From contig CAYGDM010000007.1 in the NCBI GenBank assembly GCA_964348685.1, positions 1 to 26,411 on the forward strand: a DNA stretch of 26,411 nt. Direction: 5' to 3'. Both the position numbers and the translations under genes were made by a program. Source of the stretch: DALYDP01 sp964348685 (GTDB lineage: Bacteria > Patescibacteriota > Gracilibacteria > Peribacterales > Peribacteraceae). Each line of letters starts with the position of its first letter. Position 1 is the stretch's first letter. Under the pieces are notes generated by a model. It saw nothing but the letters and a program-made list of their open reading frames with translations, had not been told where the DNA came from and did no database searches. Shown here piece after piece: positions 15,183 through 21,799 of the stretch.

Positions 15183-16088
15183 TCACCGCGTGCGCACCTG
15201 CACCTGCACTGAACCATCGGTCGGATTGCCGTCCGCGTCCATCACCTGCACCTGCAGCACGCCGTCGGACTGTTCTTCATCGGCCGTTTCCTGTGCTTCG
15301 CTCGCTTCTTCAACCGCGTCGTGCGCGCCGACGTTCAGCGCTAAAAACGCCATGAGACCGAGGCCCGCGAGAAGCAGCGCACCTTGTATCAACGTCCTGC
15401 CGAGGCGCGTTTCCTTATGGAGTTCAGGGATAAGGTCCGTCGTCGCGATGTAGAGGAAATTGCCTGCCGCGATCGGAAGCAGAATGAATTCGAGCCCTTC
15501 GACGCGCGCCTCGAAAAGAATGGCGACGCCCGCACCGGCCAACGCCGTGCACGCCGACATCGTGTTCCAGAAAATCGCGCGGCCACGCGTGAAGCCACTA
15601 TGGAGCAACAAAGAGATGTCACTGAGCTCCTGCGGGATTTCATGCAGCAGCACGGCGATCGTCGTCGCGATGCCGACCGGAACGCTCACGAGGTACGCCG
15701 TCGCGATGAGCATGCCGTCGATGAAGTTGTGGATGCCGTCGCCGATGAGAATGAGTGCGCCGAGCGGATGGTTGTGATGTCCACCTTCTTCGTCGTGCTC
15801 CGTGCGGTGGCAATGGTGCCAGTGGATGAATTTCTCGATGCAGAACGCGAGCATCATGCCGCCGAGGATGAGCGCCGAGCCGATCACCGGATCACCCGCA
15901 TGCTCCATGACTTCAGGCAGCAGATGAAGGAAAACCGTCCCGAGGACCGCGCCCGTCGAAAAACTCACGAGGTAGAGCATCGCGGCAGAGACGACCGATC
16001 CCCTCATGGTGAGAACGACGACACCAACGAGCGACGCGAGGCTTACGAGAGCGACGCTGCCGAAGGCAAAGAGGACGGACATGGTCAT
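15183..16088 (-). CDS. ZIP-family metal transporter
   Basis: About 301 aa, eight membrane helices. ZIP proteins import Zn2+ or related divalent metals into the cytoplasm. The metal-site motifs are HNFIDG (120-125) in helix IV and HEIPQELSD (149-157) in helix V, where the common HEIPHE has Gln. A His/Glu-rich cytosolic loop (HWHHCHRTEHDEEGGHHNH, 89-107) lies before helix IV. The C-terminus (about 255-301) is an unusual acidic then beta-prone tail with two QVQV repeats. Starts at 16088 or 16082 are both plausible; the -10 box is 12 nt above 16088. A large inverted repeat lies upstream. Confidence 0.9.
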   Translation of the reverse strand: MTMSVLFAFGSVALVSLASLVGVVVLTMRGSVVSAAMLYLVSFSTGAVLGTVFLHLLPEVMEHAGDPVIGSALILGGMMLAFCIEKFIHWHHCHRTEHDEEGGHHNHPLGALILIGDGIHNFIDGMLIATAYLVSVPVGIATTIAVLLHEIPQELSDISLLLHSGFTRGRAIFWNTMSACTALAGAGVAILFEARVEGLEFILLPIAAGNFLYIATTDLIPELHKETRLGRTLIQGALLLAGLGLMAFLALNVGAHDAVEEASEAQETADEEQSDGVLQVQVMDADGNPTDGSVQVQVRTR

Positions 16089-16100
16089 AAATGAAGCGGA

Positions 16101-16156
16101 AAGATAACGCCATCCTACGCGCATTGTTACTAATTGCAAACGATGTGCATTAGTAA
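16101..16156 (-). promoter_or_regulatory. ZIP promoter with large inverted-repeat operator candidate
   Basis: On the minus strand a TATCTT -10 (16101-16106) lies 12 nt before ATG. From the -35 region upward is an inverted repeat TTACTAATtGCA (16127-16138) / TGCATTAGTAA (16146-16156), with 11-bp arms and one bulge. This size and position suit a metal-responsive repressor site, but no regulator is seen in the window. Confidence 0.55.
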
Positions 16157-16205
16157 AGACTCGGAGAATGCAGGAATGGAGAATATGGCATGTAGCGCCA
16201 GAATA

Positions 16206-16214
16206 TGCTATAAT
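16206..16214 (+). promoter_or_regulatory. Extended consensus -10 (TGCTATAAT) of the EamA gene
   Basis: TGCTATAAT is a perfect extended -10. It ends 8 nt before an in-frame TTG at 16223 and 56 nt before the first ATG at 16271. Confidence 0.65.
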
Positions 16215-16222
16215 TACAGGAT

Positions 16223-17212
16223 TTGTTGAGCCTCCTGACAGTTCGGCCGTGGACCTGGCGCCGTCACGCGATGACGGAAGCCGGCATCGGCTGGATCGCG
16301 CTCTCGACGAGCATCCTTTCGGCCGCGACGTTCAACTCGTTCGCGAAGGCGCTCTCCCCCGCACTCTCCCCTCTCTCGCTCGTCTTCGTGAGCGAAGTTC
16401 TCGTGCTCGCGTTCGTCCTGCTCACGTTCGGCGCCGTACCGATCATGAAAACCTGCGCGAAGCTCACGCGGAAAGACGCGATGTGGCTCTTCATCCTTGG
16501 CTGCATCAACGGCCTCATCGGCCCCGGGCTCTGGTTCTCCGGCATCGCGCTGACATCCGCGGTCAACGCGAGCTTCTTTGGAAAATCCGAAGTCGTGTTC
16601 CTCATGGCGGGCGCGGCGCTCATCCTGCGCGAACGCATCACGAAAGCGCACGTTCTCGCGATGTGCACGATCCTCGCGGGCATGACGGTGATCTCGCTGA
16701 AGGGATTCACGGAAGGCCTGCAGCAGATTAATACGGGCGACATGCTCATCATGGGCGCGGCAATCGCGTTCGCCACGGGCAGTGTCCTGTGCCGCAAAAA
16801 CGTGCGCCACCTCCCGCCGCACATCCTGCTCGGCGCGCGTTCGACGACGGCCGTGTGCGGATTCTTCCTCATCTCGCCCTTCGTGCCGCACACGCTCACG
16901 GCCGAGCTTATCGCCCTTCCGGCCATCCTCATCCCCGCATTGCTCGGCTTCGGCTTCATTTCGCGCTTCATCAACAGCGTCGCGTTCTACGAAGCGCTCG
17001 AACGTCTTCCGGTCTCCACGATCAGCCTCGCGGCATCAATCGATATCGTTCTCGGCACGCTCGTTGCCTACGCAATGCTCGGCGAACCGCTCCATTGGTA
17101 CCACGGCCTTGGCGGCGGCTTCATCATCCTCGGCACGCTTCTCCTCGAGCTGGTCGGCACGCACAAAAAGGAGGAAGACCTGGAGCACCACATACGCCAG
17201 CGACACCGTTAA
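16223..17212 (+). CDS. EamA / drug-metabolite-transporter family permease
   Basis: Inner-membrane permease of the DMT superfamily with ten predicted helices in two five-helix EamA repeats; substrates in the family range from amino acids to drugs, so none is assigned. The second repeat ends IDIVLGTLVAYAMLGEPLHWYHGLGGGFIILGTLLLEL, a typical EamA ending. The start is uncertain: TTG at 16223 sits 8 nt below a perfect extended -10 and adds a basic 16-residue N-terminus (RPWTWRRH) that fits the positive-inside rule. ATG at 16271 has no SD and would leave a leader of about 50 nt. The stop shares the tetranucleotide TTAA with the convergent S-layer-homology gene. Confidence 0.85.
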   Translation: MLSLLTVRPWTWRRHAMTEAGIGWIALSTSILSAATFNSFAKALSPALSPLSLVFVSEVLVLAFVLLTFGAVPIMKTCAKLTRKDAMWLFILGCINGLIGPGLWFSGIALTSAVNASFFGKSEVVFLMAGAALILRERITKAHVLAMCTILAGMTVISLKGFTEGLQQINTGDMLIMGAAIAFATGSVLCRKNVRHLPPHILLGARSTTAVCGFFLISPFVPHTLTAELIALPAILIPALLGFGFISRFINSVAFYEALERLPVSTISLAASIDIVLGTLVAYAMLGEPLHWYHGLGGGFIILGTLLLELVGTHKKEEDLEHHIRQRHR

Positions 17213-18057
17213 TCCGTATACAGCTGGAACGCGATGCTGACGATTTTCGCGAACTCGGCGCGGGTCACATTGTTCGTCGGGCCGAAAAGGCCCGTAAGGT
17301 TGCCGTTCGCGTCTGTGTAACCCGACACCACGCCGTCTGCCCCAGCCTTCGCGATCGCGGGGGCATACACGCCCGTCTTCTCGACGTCAGTGAATGTCAG
17401 CGTCGACGCATCGACGTTCATGTCCTTCCCGAACGCCTGAATGATCGTCATCACGACTTGCTCGCGCGTCGCAGGCAAACGGAGATCGGCCGATGGATCG
17501 CTGTACACTGCCCATCCGCGTTGCTCCGCGCACCCGACGTACGAAGCGCTCCAGGCACCCGACGCGGAGAGATTCATCGGGGGAACGCGGCACGCGCCGG
17601 CGTCGATGCTTGCCGCGAGAACGGCGACCTTCGCCATTTGTTCGAGCGTGACGGGATCGGCCGGGCCATACTCACCGGTGGGCACGCCCTGCGCGTCGCG
17701 ATACCCAGAGACGAGCTGCAGTTCGGCAAGGTCACGTACGTACGGTGCGAACCATTCTTTCAACGGCACATCGCGCAACACGACGTCCGTGCGTCCGATG
17801 CGGATCGTCAGGAAGTCTGCCGTGCGCTCATCGCGCTGGTCACCAATTGTTCCCTCACTCGCTGTATCAACCTCCGGAAACAACTCTGCGGACTCATCGA
17901 ACGAAGCCGACGCATCCTGGCGCTCTTGCTCCGCGAGGAGATCGCTCATCGCAGCGTCGAGCGAATCAAAATCCGGCAAAACGATCCCCGACGCCGCATG
18001 GGCGGCCGAAGAGACGAAGAGGGATAAGGAAGCCATGACCGCTGCGGTGCGCTGCAT
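17209..18057 (-). CDS. Secreted S-layer-homology (SLH) domain protein
   Basis: 282-aa exported protein. A signal peptide (1-21, SSAAHA) precedes an acidic low-complexity segment (25-75) and three SLH-like repeats. The first (about 92-150) has FAPYVRDLAELQLVSGYRD. The second (about 160-210) is degenerate. The third (about 219-278) has FTDVEKTGVYAPAIAKAGAD with FGPTNNVTRAEFAKI. SLH triplets usually bind secondary cell-wall polymers, so this may anchor to or form part of the surface layer. No catalytic domain is present. The start follows TGCTACGAT by 7 nt. Its stop overlaps the EamA stop in TTAA. Confidence 0.88.
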   Translation of the reverse strand: MQRTAAVMASLSLFVSSAAHAASGIVLPDFDSLDAAMSDLLAEQERQDASASFDESAELFPEVDTASEGTIGDQRDERTADFLTIRIGRTDVVLRDVPLKEWFAPYVRDLAELQLVSGYRDAQGVPTGEYGPADPVTLEQMAKVAVLAASIDAGACRVPPMNLSASGAWSASYVGCAEQRGWAVYSDPSADLRLPATREQVVMTIIQAFGKDMNVDASTLTFTDVEKTGVYAPAIAKAGADGVVSGYTDANGNLTGLFGPTNNVTRAEFAKIVSIAFQLYTD

Positions 18058-18064
18058 GGCACCC

Positions 18065-18073
18065 ATCGTAGCA
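18065..18073 (-). promoter_or_regulatory. Extended -10 (TGCTACGAT) of the SLH gene
   Basis: On the minus strand TGCTACGAT ends 7 nt before ATG at 18057. It is the same 9-mer as the box at 25703-25711. Confidence 0.62.
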
Positions 18074-18141
18074 GCCATTTCCCCTATTTCCATCTATGAG
18101 AAGTGGCTATTTCCGTCATTGCGTCACCCCCTCGCGGTCCG

Positions 18142-18147
18142 TATACT
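18142..18147 (+). promoter_or_regulatory. -10 box (TATACT) of greA
   Basis: TATACT ends 9 nt before the ATG at 18157. It lies in the 99-base divergent region between the SLH gene and greA. Confidence 0.55.
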
Positions 18148-18156
18148 GCGGCGGCT

Positions 18157-18717
18157 ATGTTTGCCACCTCAGACGATTTCGGAGAACTTTCGATCGACGA
18201 TTCCCCATCGACGGGATCGGGCGGAAGTACCTTCGTAGACGACGAAGAAACGCTCGTCACCAAAGAAGGACTTAAAAAATTGAAAGACGAATTGGAGAAC
18301 CTCAAGTCGGTGCGCCGCAAAGAAGTCGCGCAGCGCCTCAAGGAAGCCATCTCGTACGGCGATCTCTCCGAGAACTCCGAATACGAAGAGGCGAAGAACG
18401 AACAAGCGTTCGTCGAAGGACGCATCATCGAACTCGACCGCAAGATCAAGAACGCGAAGATCATCTCCGAGCACGACGCGAAGAAGACCGGCAAAGAAGT
18501 GAACATTGGTTCGCACGTATCGGTGCGCGAGGTTGGAACGGACGACGAGTCGGAGACGTACACGATCGTCGGCGCCACGGAAGCCGATCCGTTCGAATTC
18601 AAGATCAGCAACGAATCCCCCATCGGCAAGGCCGTCCTCGGCCAACTGAAGGGAGATACCGTGAAGGTTGTCACGCCGTCGGGCCTCGTGGAATACGAGA
18701 TTACGAAGGTCGCGTAA
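18157..18717 (+). CDS. greA: Transcription elongation factor GreA with N-terminal extension
   Basis: 186 aa against a usual ~158. GreA enters the RNA polymerase secondary channel and stimulates cleavage of backtracked RNA. The coiled-coil tip GDLSENSEYEEAKNEQ (68-83) keeps the acidic pair (Asp69, Glu72). The C-terminal FKBP-like domain runs from about 115 and contains SPIGKAVLGQLKGD. Residues 1-30 form an acidic, Ser/Gly-rich extension before ETLVTKEGL, where GreA normally begins. The start at 18157 is favoured by a -10 box 9 nt upstream; the in-frame GTG at 18103 would lie upstream of that box. A shorter start inside the extension is not supported by any Met or SD that I can see. Confidence 0.94.
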   Translation: MFATSDDFGELSIDDSPSTGSGGSTFVDDEETLVTKEGLKKLKDELENLKSVRRKEVAQRLKEAISYGDLSENSEYEEAKNEQAFVEGRIIELDRKIKNAKIISEHDAKKTGKEVNIGSHVSVREVGTDDESETYTIVGATEADPFEFKISNESPIGKAVLGQLKGDTVKVVTPSGLVEYEITKVA

Positions 18718-18745
18718 TTGCGGACTTGTCCCCGGCACGGCCTAT

Positions 18746-18758
18746 CCGTAGGCTACGG
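18746..18758 (+). promoter_or_regulatory. Candidate -10 (TAGGCT) inside a small palindrome
   Basis: CCGTA-GGC-TACGG (18746-18758) contains TAGGCT (18749-18754), 6 nt before the GTG at 18761. The match to a -10 is weak; the palindrome could alternatively be a greA 3' hairpin. Confidence 0.35.
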
Positions 18759-18760
18759 AC

Positions 18761-19150
18761 GTGGCTGACGACTCATCTTCTTCCGGCATGCAACCGATCA
18801 TCGTCCCCGCGGACGTCCGGGCGAAATTTGGCGAGATGGTCGATTTGATTTTGGCCTCGGAGAGCATGAATGACGACGAGCGTCGCTATTGGATCGACAT
18901 CCTCCCCGTGATGTCGCCTGAGCAGGTGTCGAAGCTGCAAGACATTCTCGTCCGCGAGCGCGACCAATTGGCGGCGATCGACCAAAAATACGCGAACGAC
19001 ATGAACCAGCTCGCCGACGCAAAAGCGCTGGAACAGATGGGCGATGAGCGCAAAGCGAAGCTCGACCAGCGCGCGTCGGTCGAAGCACAAGCCAGGGCCG
19101 AAGAAACACAAGCGGCGGAAGGGCTACTGGACCAGTTGGGTAACCTTTAA
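18761..19150 (+). CDS. Small helical conserved-looking hypothetical protein, 129 aa
   Basis: Cytoplasmic, highly charged, all-helical protein. Residues 15-70 include ESMNDDERRYWIDILPVMSPEQVSKLQDILVRERDQL, followed by a coiled-coil-like region to about 120 (AKALEQMGDERKAKLDQRASVE). My recollection is that similar short proteins occur in candidate-phylum genomes, but I know no function. The start is GTG at 18761. It lies 43 bases after greA in the same direction and is convergent with holA; the two stops overlap in TTAA at 19147-19150. Confidence 0.75.
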   Translation: MADDSSSSGMQPIIVPADVRAKFGEMVDLILASESMNDDERRYWIDILPVMSPEQVSKLQDILVRERDQLAAIDQKYANDMNQLADAKALEQMGDERKAKLDQRASVEAQARAEETQAAEGLLDQLGNL

Positions 19151-20112
19151 CGTCCTGCAGGCATCCTCATGAGGAACCGCTCGATGAGCGCGTGGAGCTC
19201 CTGCGGCGATTCGTCGGTGGCGCGGTAGCCGCCGGTCTTCAACTGCACGTCGGATTCGACGGCCCACGACACGACGTCCGCGATCTCCGCGATCGGGCAA
19301 CGCCCCGCGTACGACTGCATCGATCGCAGCGCAAAAGGATGCACCCCCGTGCGCTCCGCGATGTCGCGCGATTGCGTCAGGCCGTCGTCGATCGCGGCGC
19401 GCACCGCGAGAACGTTTTTCAGCATGGAAAGCAATATCGCCCACAGACCGTACGCATCGGATCCGCGTTCGAGGAGGCGACGCGCATACCGCAACGCCTC
19501 CTTCTTCTTCCCGGCCGAGACCATGTCGGTCATCGTCCATACGACGCCTTCGTCGGTTGGAATCGTATGCGTGTCGACATGATCAGGCGTGAGCATTCCT
19601 CCTGACAGCACTACGGCGAACTTTTCCAGTTCGGTCGCGAGCGCCTCTTGGTCATCACCCAAACGTTCGACGAGCGCTTCGCCAGCGCCCGTTCCGATCG
19701 TGAACCCAAGTCGTTGCGCTTCGGCGTTCATCCACTGCACGAGCTTCGGACCCCGGACCGGCGCGAACGCTTTCGAGGCCGCGATCTCGATGAGCCGCTT
19801 CACGCCTCCGAGCCGTTTGTCCGGAGCGGGATCGACGAAGAGCAGCACCGTCGCGGGGTGGATCGATTGTTCCAATGCCTGGATCTCCTCCTTCGTCGAT
19901 TTCGGTACGCCGTCGACGATCACCAGACGCTTCTCGGACAAAAATGGCATCACGCCGACTTCATCCATCAGTTCGCGGATCGTGAGCCCCTTGCCGTCGA
20001 GGCGGATGATGTTGTCCGGACCGTGTTTTTTGGCGAATTCGTCGATCCAACGACGCTTTTCCAGACGCAGCGCGTAGAGGTTTTCGCCCGTCATGAGGGT
20101 AATGGACGTCAC
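19147..20112 (-). CDS. holA: DNA polymerase III delta subunit (clamp-loader) HolA
   Basis: About 321 aa. The delta subunit opens the sliding clamp as part of the clamp loader during replication. The N-terminal strand-loop SITLMTGENLYALR, then RLDGKGLTIRELMDEVGVMPFLSEKRLVIVDGV, and the helical C-terminal domain with GLWAILLSMLKNVLAVRAAI and GVHPFALRSM are typical. I choose the GTG at 20112: it keeps the first beta-strand (ITLMTG) that the family needs, whereas ATG at 20094 would cut it. A TAGTTT box is 5 nt upstream. A perfect inverted repeat overlaps that box. Confidence 0.88.
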   Translation of the reverse strand: MTSITLMTGENLYALRLEKRRWIDEFAKKHGPDNIIRLDGKGLTIRELMDEVGVMPFLSEKRLVIVDGVPKSTKEEIQALEQSIHPATVLLFVDPAPDKRLGGVKRLIEIAASKAFAPVRGPKLVQWMNAEAQRLGFTIGTGAGEALVERLGDDQEALATELEKFAVVLSGGMLTPDHVDTHTIPTDEGVVWTMTDMVSAGKKKEALRYARRLLERGSDAYGLWAILLSMLKNVLAVRAAIDDGLTQSRDIAERTGVHPFALRSMQSYAGRCPIAEIADVVSWAVESDVQLKTGGYRATDESPQELHALIERFLMRMPAGR

Positions 20113-20117
20113 GGGTA

Positions 20118-20138
20118 AAACTATGAACCAATTCATAG
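20118..20138. promoter_or_regulatory. holA -10 overlapped by a perfect inverted repeat
   Basis: TAGTTT on the minus strand (20118-20123) lies 5 nt from the holA GTG. CTATGAA-CCAA-TTCATAG (20121-20138) is a perfect 7-bp-arm repeat in the 83-base region divergent to the dockerin operon, an operator candidate. Confidence 0.45.
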
Positions 20139-20181
20139 AACCGTCAATGACACGCGCATGGACGGAAACGCAGTTTTTGGG

Positions 20182-20187
20182 TACAAT
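20182..20187 (+). promoter_or_regulatory. -10 box (TACAAT) of the surface operon
   Basis: TACAAT ends 8 nt before ATG at 20196. A weak -35 TGGACG lies 17 bp upstream (20159-20164). The GAGGAGAA directly before ATG is too close to be a standard SD. Confidence 0.55.
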
Positions 20188-20195
20188 GAGGAGAA

Positions 20196-20519
20196 ATGTC
20201 TCGCACTACACGCACACAAAAATTCTCGGCATCCTACATCGTCCCACTCGGCATTCTTGCCGCCGTCGCATCGTTCGGCGTGGGACTCAAGACAGCCGGG
20301 ACGCTCGAAACCGTTCCATGGTCATCTGCGGATGACGACGTGGTGCGCGGCGACGTTCATGAAGACGGAGCGATCGACGCACTCGACGTCATTGCCATCC
20401 TCGAAATAGCGCAAGGCTATCGCACGCCAACCATCAGCGAACTCGAAGCGGACCCCAACGGCAACGGCGACCTCACGGTCGATGACGCCATCCGCGTTCT
20501 CCGTTCACTCCCCCGCTAA
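20196..20519 (+). CDS. Membrane-tethered type I dockerin module protein
   Basis: 107-aa protein with a basic N-terminus, one membrane helix (about 13-31) and then a dockerin domain. The two calcium-loop repeats are GDVHEDGAIDALDVIAILE (52-70) and ADPNGNGDLTVDDAIRVL (85-102), with Asp/Asn at the expected loop positions. Dockerins bind cohesins; here there is no enzyme or other cargo attached, so the dockerin itself is the outward-facing part of a small membrane anchor. The cohesin-like protein is encoded 2 bases downstream in the same operon, which suggests the two interact on the cell surface. Dockerin assignment is strong; partner choice is inference. Confidence 0.85.
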   Translation: MSRTTRTQKFSASYIVPLGILAAVASFGVGLKTAGTLETVPWSSADDDVVRGDVHEDGAIDALDVIAILEIAQGYRTPTISELEADPNGNGDLTVDDAIRVLRSLPR

Positions 20520-20521
20520 GC

Positions 20522-21799
20522 ATGCGCACGCACATCGCACTACGGCTCATCCTCTCGTCCGCGCTCCTCGCGGGCATGACACCGACGCATGTCTTCGCGC
20601 AGACGCCGCCCGACGTTACGTTCGAACTCCGTCCGCACTGCGAAGAAACGGAACCGCCCGCGGCGACCCCCTGCCCGAGCTACGACGTACGCGACCCGCT
20701 CAGCAAACAAACTCCCGCTGCGAAAGTCGGCGACGTCCTCGACATGGACCTCGTCCTCCACAACCCGTCGGCGCTGCCGATCAAACGGTTCCGCACGTGG
20801 ATCAGCTACGACTCGACCGCTCTCGAAGGTGAAAACCTCGCCCTCGGTGATGCGTTCCCCGCGGCGACGCCGGGCGAAATGGACTTCTCGATCGCCGATA
20901 ACTACATCAAGCTCAGCGGCACCGCCGCACAACCCATCACCGACGATACGATCGTCCTCGCGCGCATCGCGTTGACAGTAAAGGCAGCGCCGAGCGTCGG
21001 CGTGATGCTCGTATATTTCGATCCCAGCGGTACCGCGACGGCCCACACCGCCGCGTTCACCGGTGAGGGAGAAAGCGAAGACAACGTCGCATCATCCGTA
21101 CAAGGCCTGCTCGTCGTGCGCATGCAGGGCAGTTCATCCGCCACATCGTCTACTCCCGCAATCATCAGTTCGGCCGCGTCATCCATCGCGAGTACGCCGC
21201 CCGCATCGTCCGCAGCGTCGACACCGACGGCGACGTCATCGCAGATGAATTCCCTTGCACCGATCTCCAGCGCCGCGTCGTCTATCGCGTCCTCCGCTAC
21301 TCCGGCTCCCACGGTCTTCGCGAAGCTCCAAGTGCAATCCCTGCGCGTCACGACCGAAGGCAGCTCGGTCTTCCTAGCGTGGAACCCCCTGCCATCCGCC
21401 GAACTCGCGGGATACAACCTCTACTACGGAAGCATCTCCGGCCGCTACCTTCAGCGTCGCAGCATCGATAACGCTTCTCAAACCGTTACGATCCGCGCCC
21501 TGCCTGTCGGGCAGACGTACTACTTCGCGGTCCGCGCGGTCAACGGCCAAGGAACAGAAAGCGACTTCAGCCAGGAAGTGGCCGTCACCGTCGGCAACCC
21601 CGCCACCTCAACCTCGCCGCTCTCGGGCGCGCTGATCGAAGGTGGACCCAACGGCAACGCGCCTGGTACGGACGGCTCGATTTCGGGCGAGTCCGGCCCT
21701 GCGATATGGTTCCTTCTCTTCGCCGGCATCTCGGCCGTGATGGGAACGCTCCTCGCCTTCCGCCGCCAATGGACGGCCTCCTCCTCCATCTCCCGATGA
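20522..21799 (+). CDS. Secreted cohesin-like / fibronectin-III protein with C-terminal cell-surface anchor
   Basis: 425 aa. A signal peptide (1-26) is followed by a cohesin-like beta-sandwich (about 60-202; AKVGDVLDMDLVLHNPSAL, RTWISYDSTALEGE, DTIVLARIALTV). A Ser/Ala/Thr linker (203-262) and a fibronectin type III domain (267-358; VFLAWNPLPSAELAGYNLYYG, YYFAVRAVNGQG) come next. The C-terminus reads ESGPAIW (390-396), a hydrophobic helix to about 413, then RR: this has the layout of a sortase signal but without LPxTG. The gene follows the dockerin gene by 2 bases and overlaps the next gene by ATGA. It probably displays a cohesin on the surface to hold the neighbouring dockerin or other dockerin proteins. 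Confidence 0.83.
   Translation: MRTHIALRLILSSALLAGMTPTHVFAQTPPDVTFELRPHCEETEPPAATPCPSYDVRDPLSKQTPAAKVGDVLDMDLVLHNPSALPIKRFRTWISYDSTALEGENLALGDAFPAATPGEMDFSIADNYIKLSGTAAQPITDDTIVLARIALTVKAAPSVGVMLVYFDPSGTATAHTAAFTGEGESEDNVASSVQGLLVVRMQGSSSATSSTPAIISSAASSIASTPPASSAASTPTATSSQMNSLAPISSAASSIASSATPAPTVFAKLQVQSLRVTTEGSSVFLAWNPLPSAELAGYNLYYGSISGRYLQRRSIDNASQTVTIRALPVGQTYYFAVRAVNGQGTESDFSQEVAVTVGNPATSTSPLSGALIEGGPNGNAPGTDGSISGESGPAIWFLLFAGISAVMGTLLAFRRQWTASSSISR

Noticed and set aside
20184..20196. GAGGAGAA as the SD of the dockerin gene
   Set aside because: It abuts the ATG with 2 nt or less spacing and overlaps the expected transcription start, so it cannot work as a normal SD.
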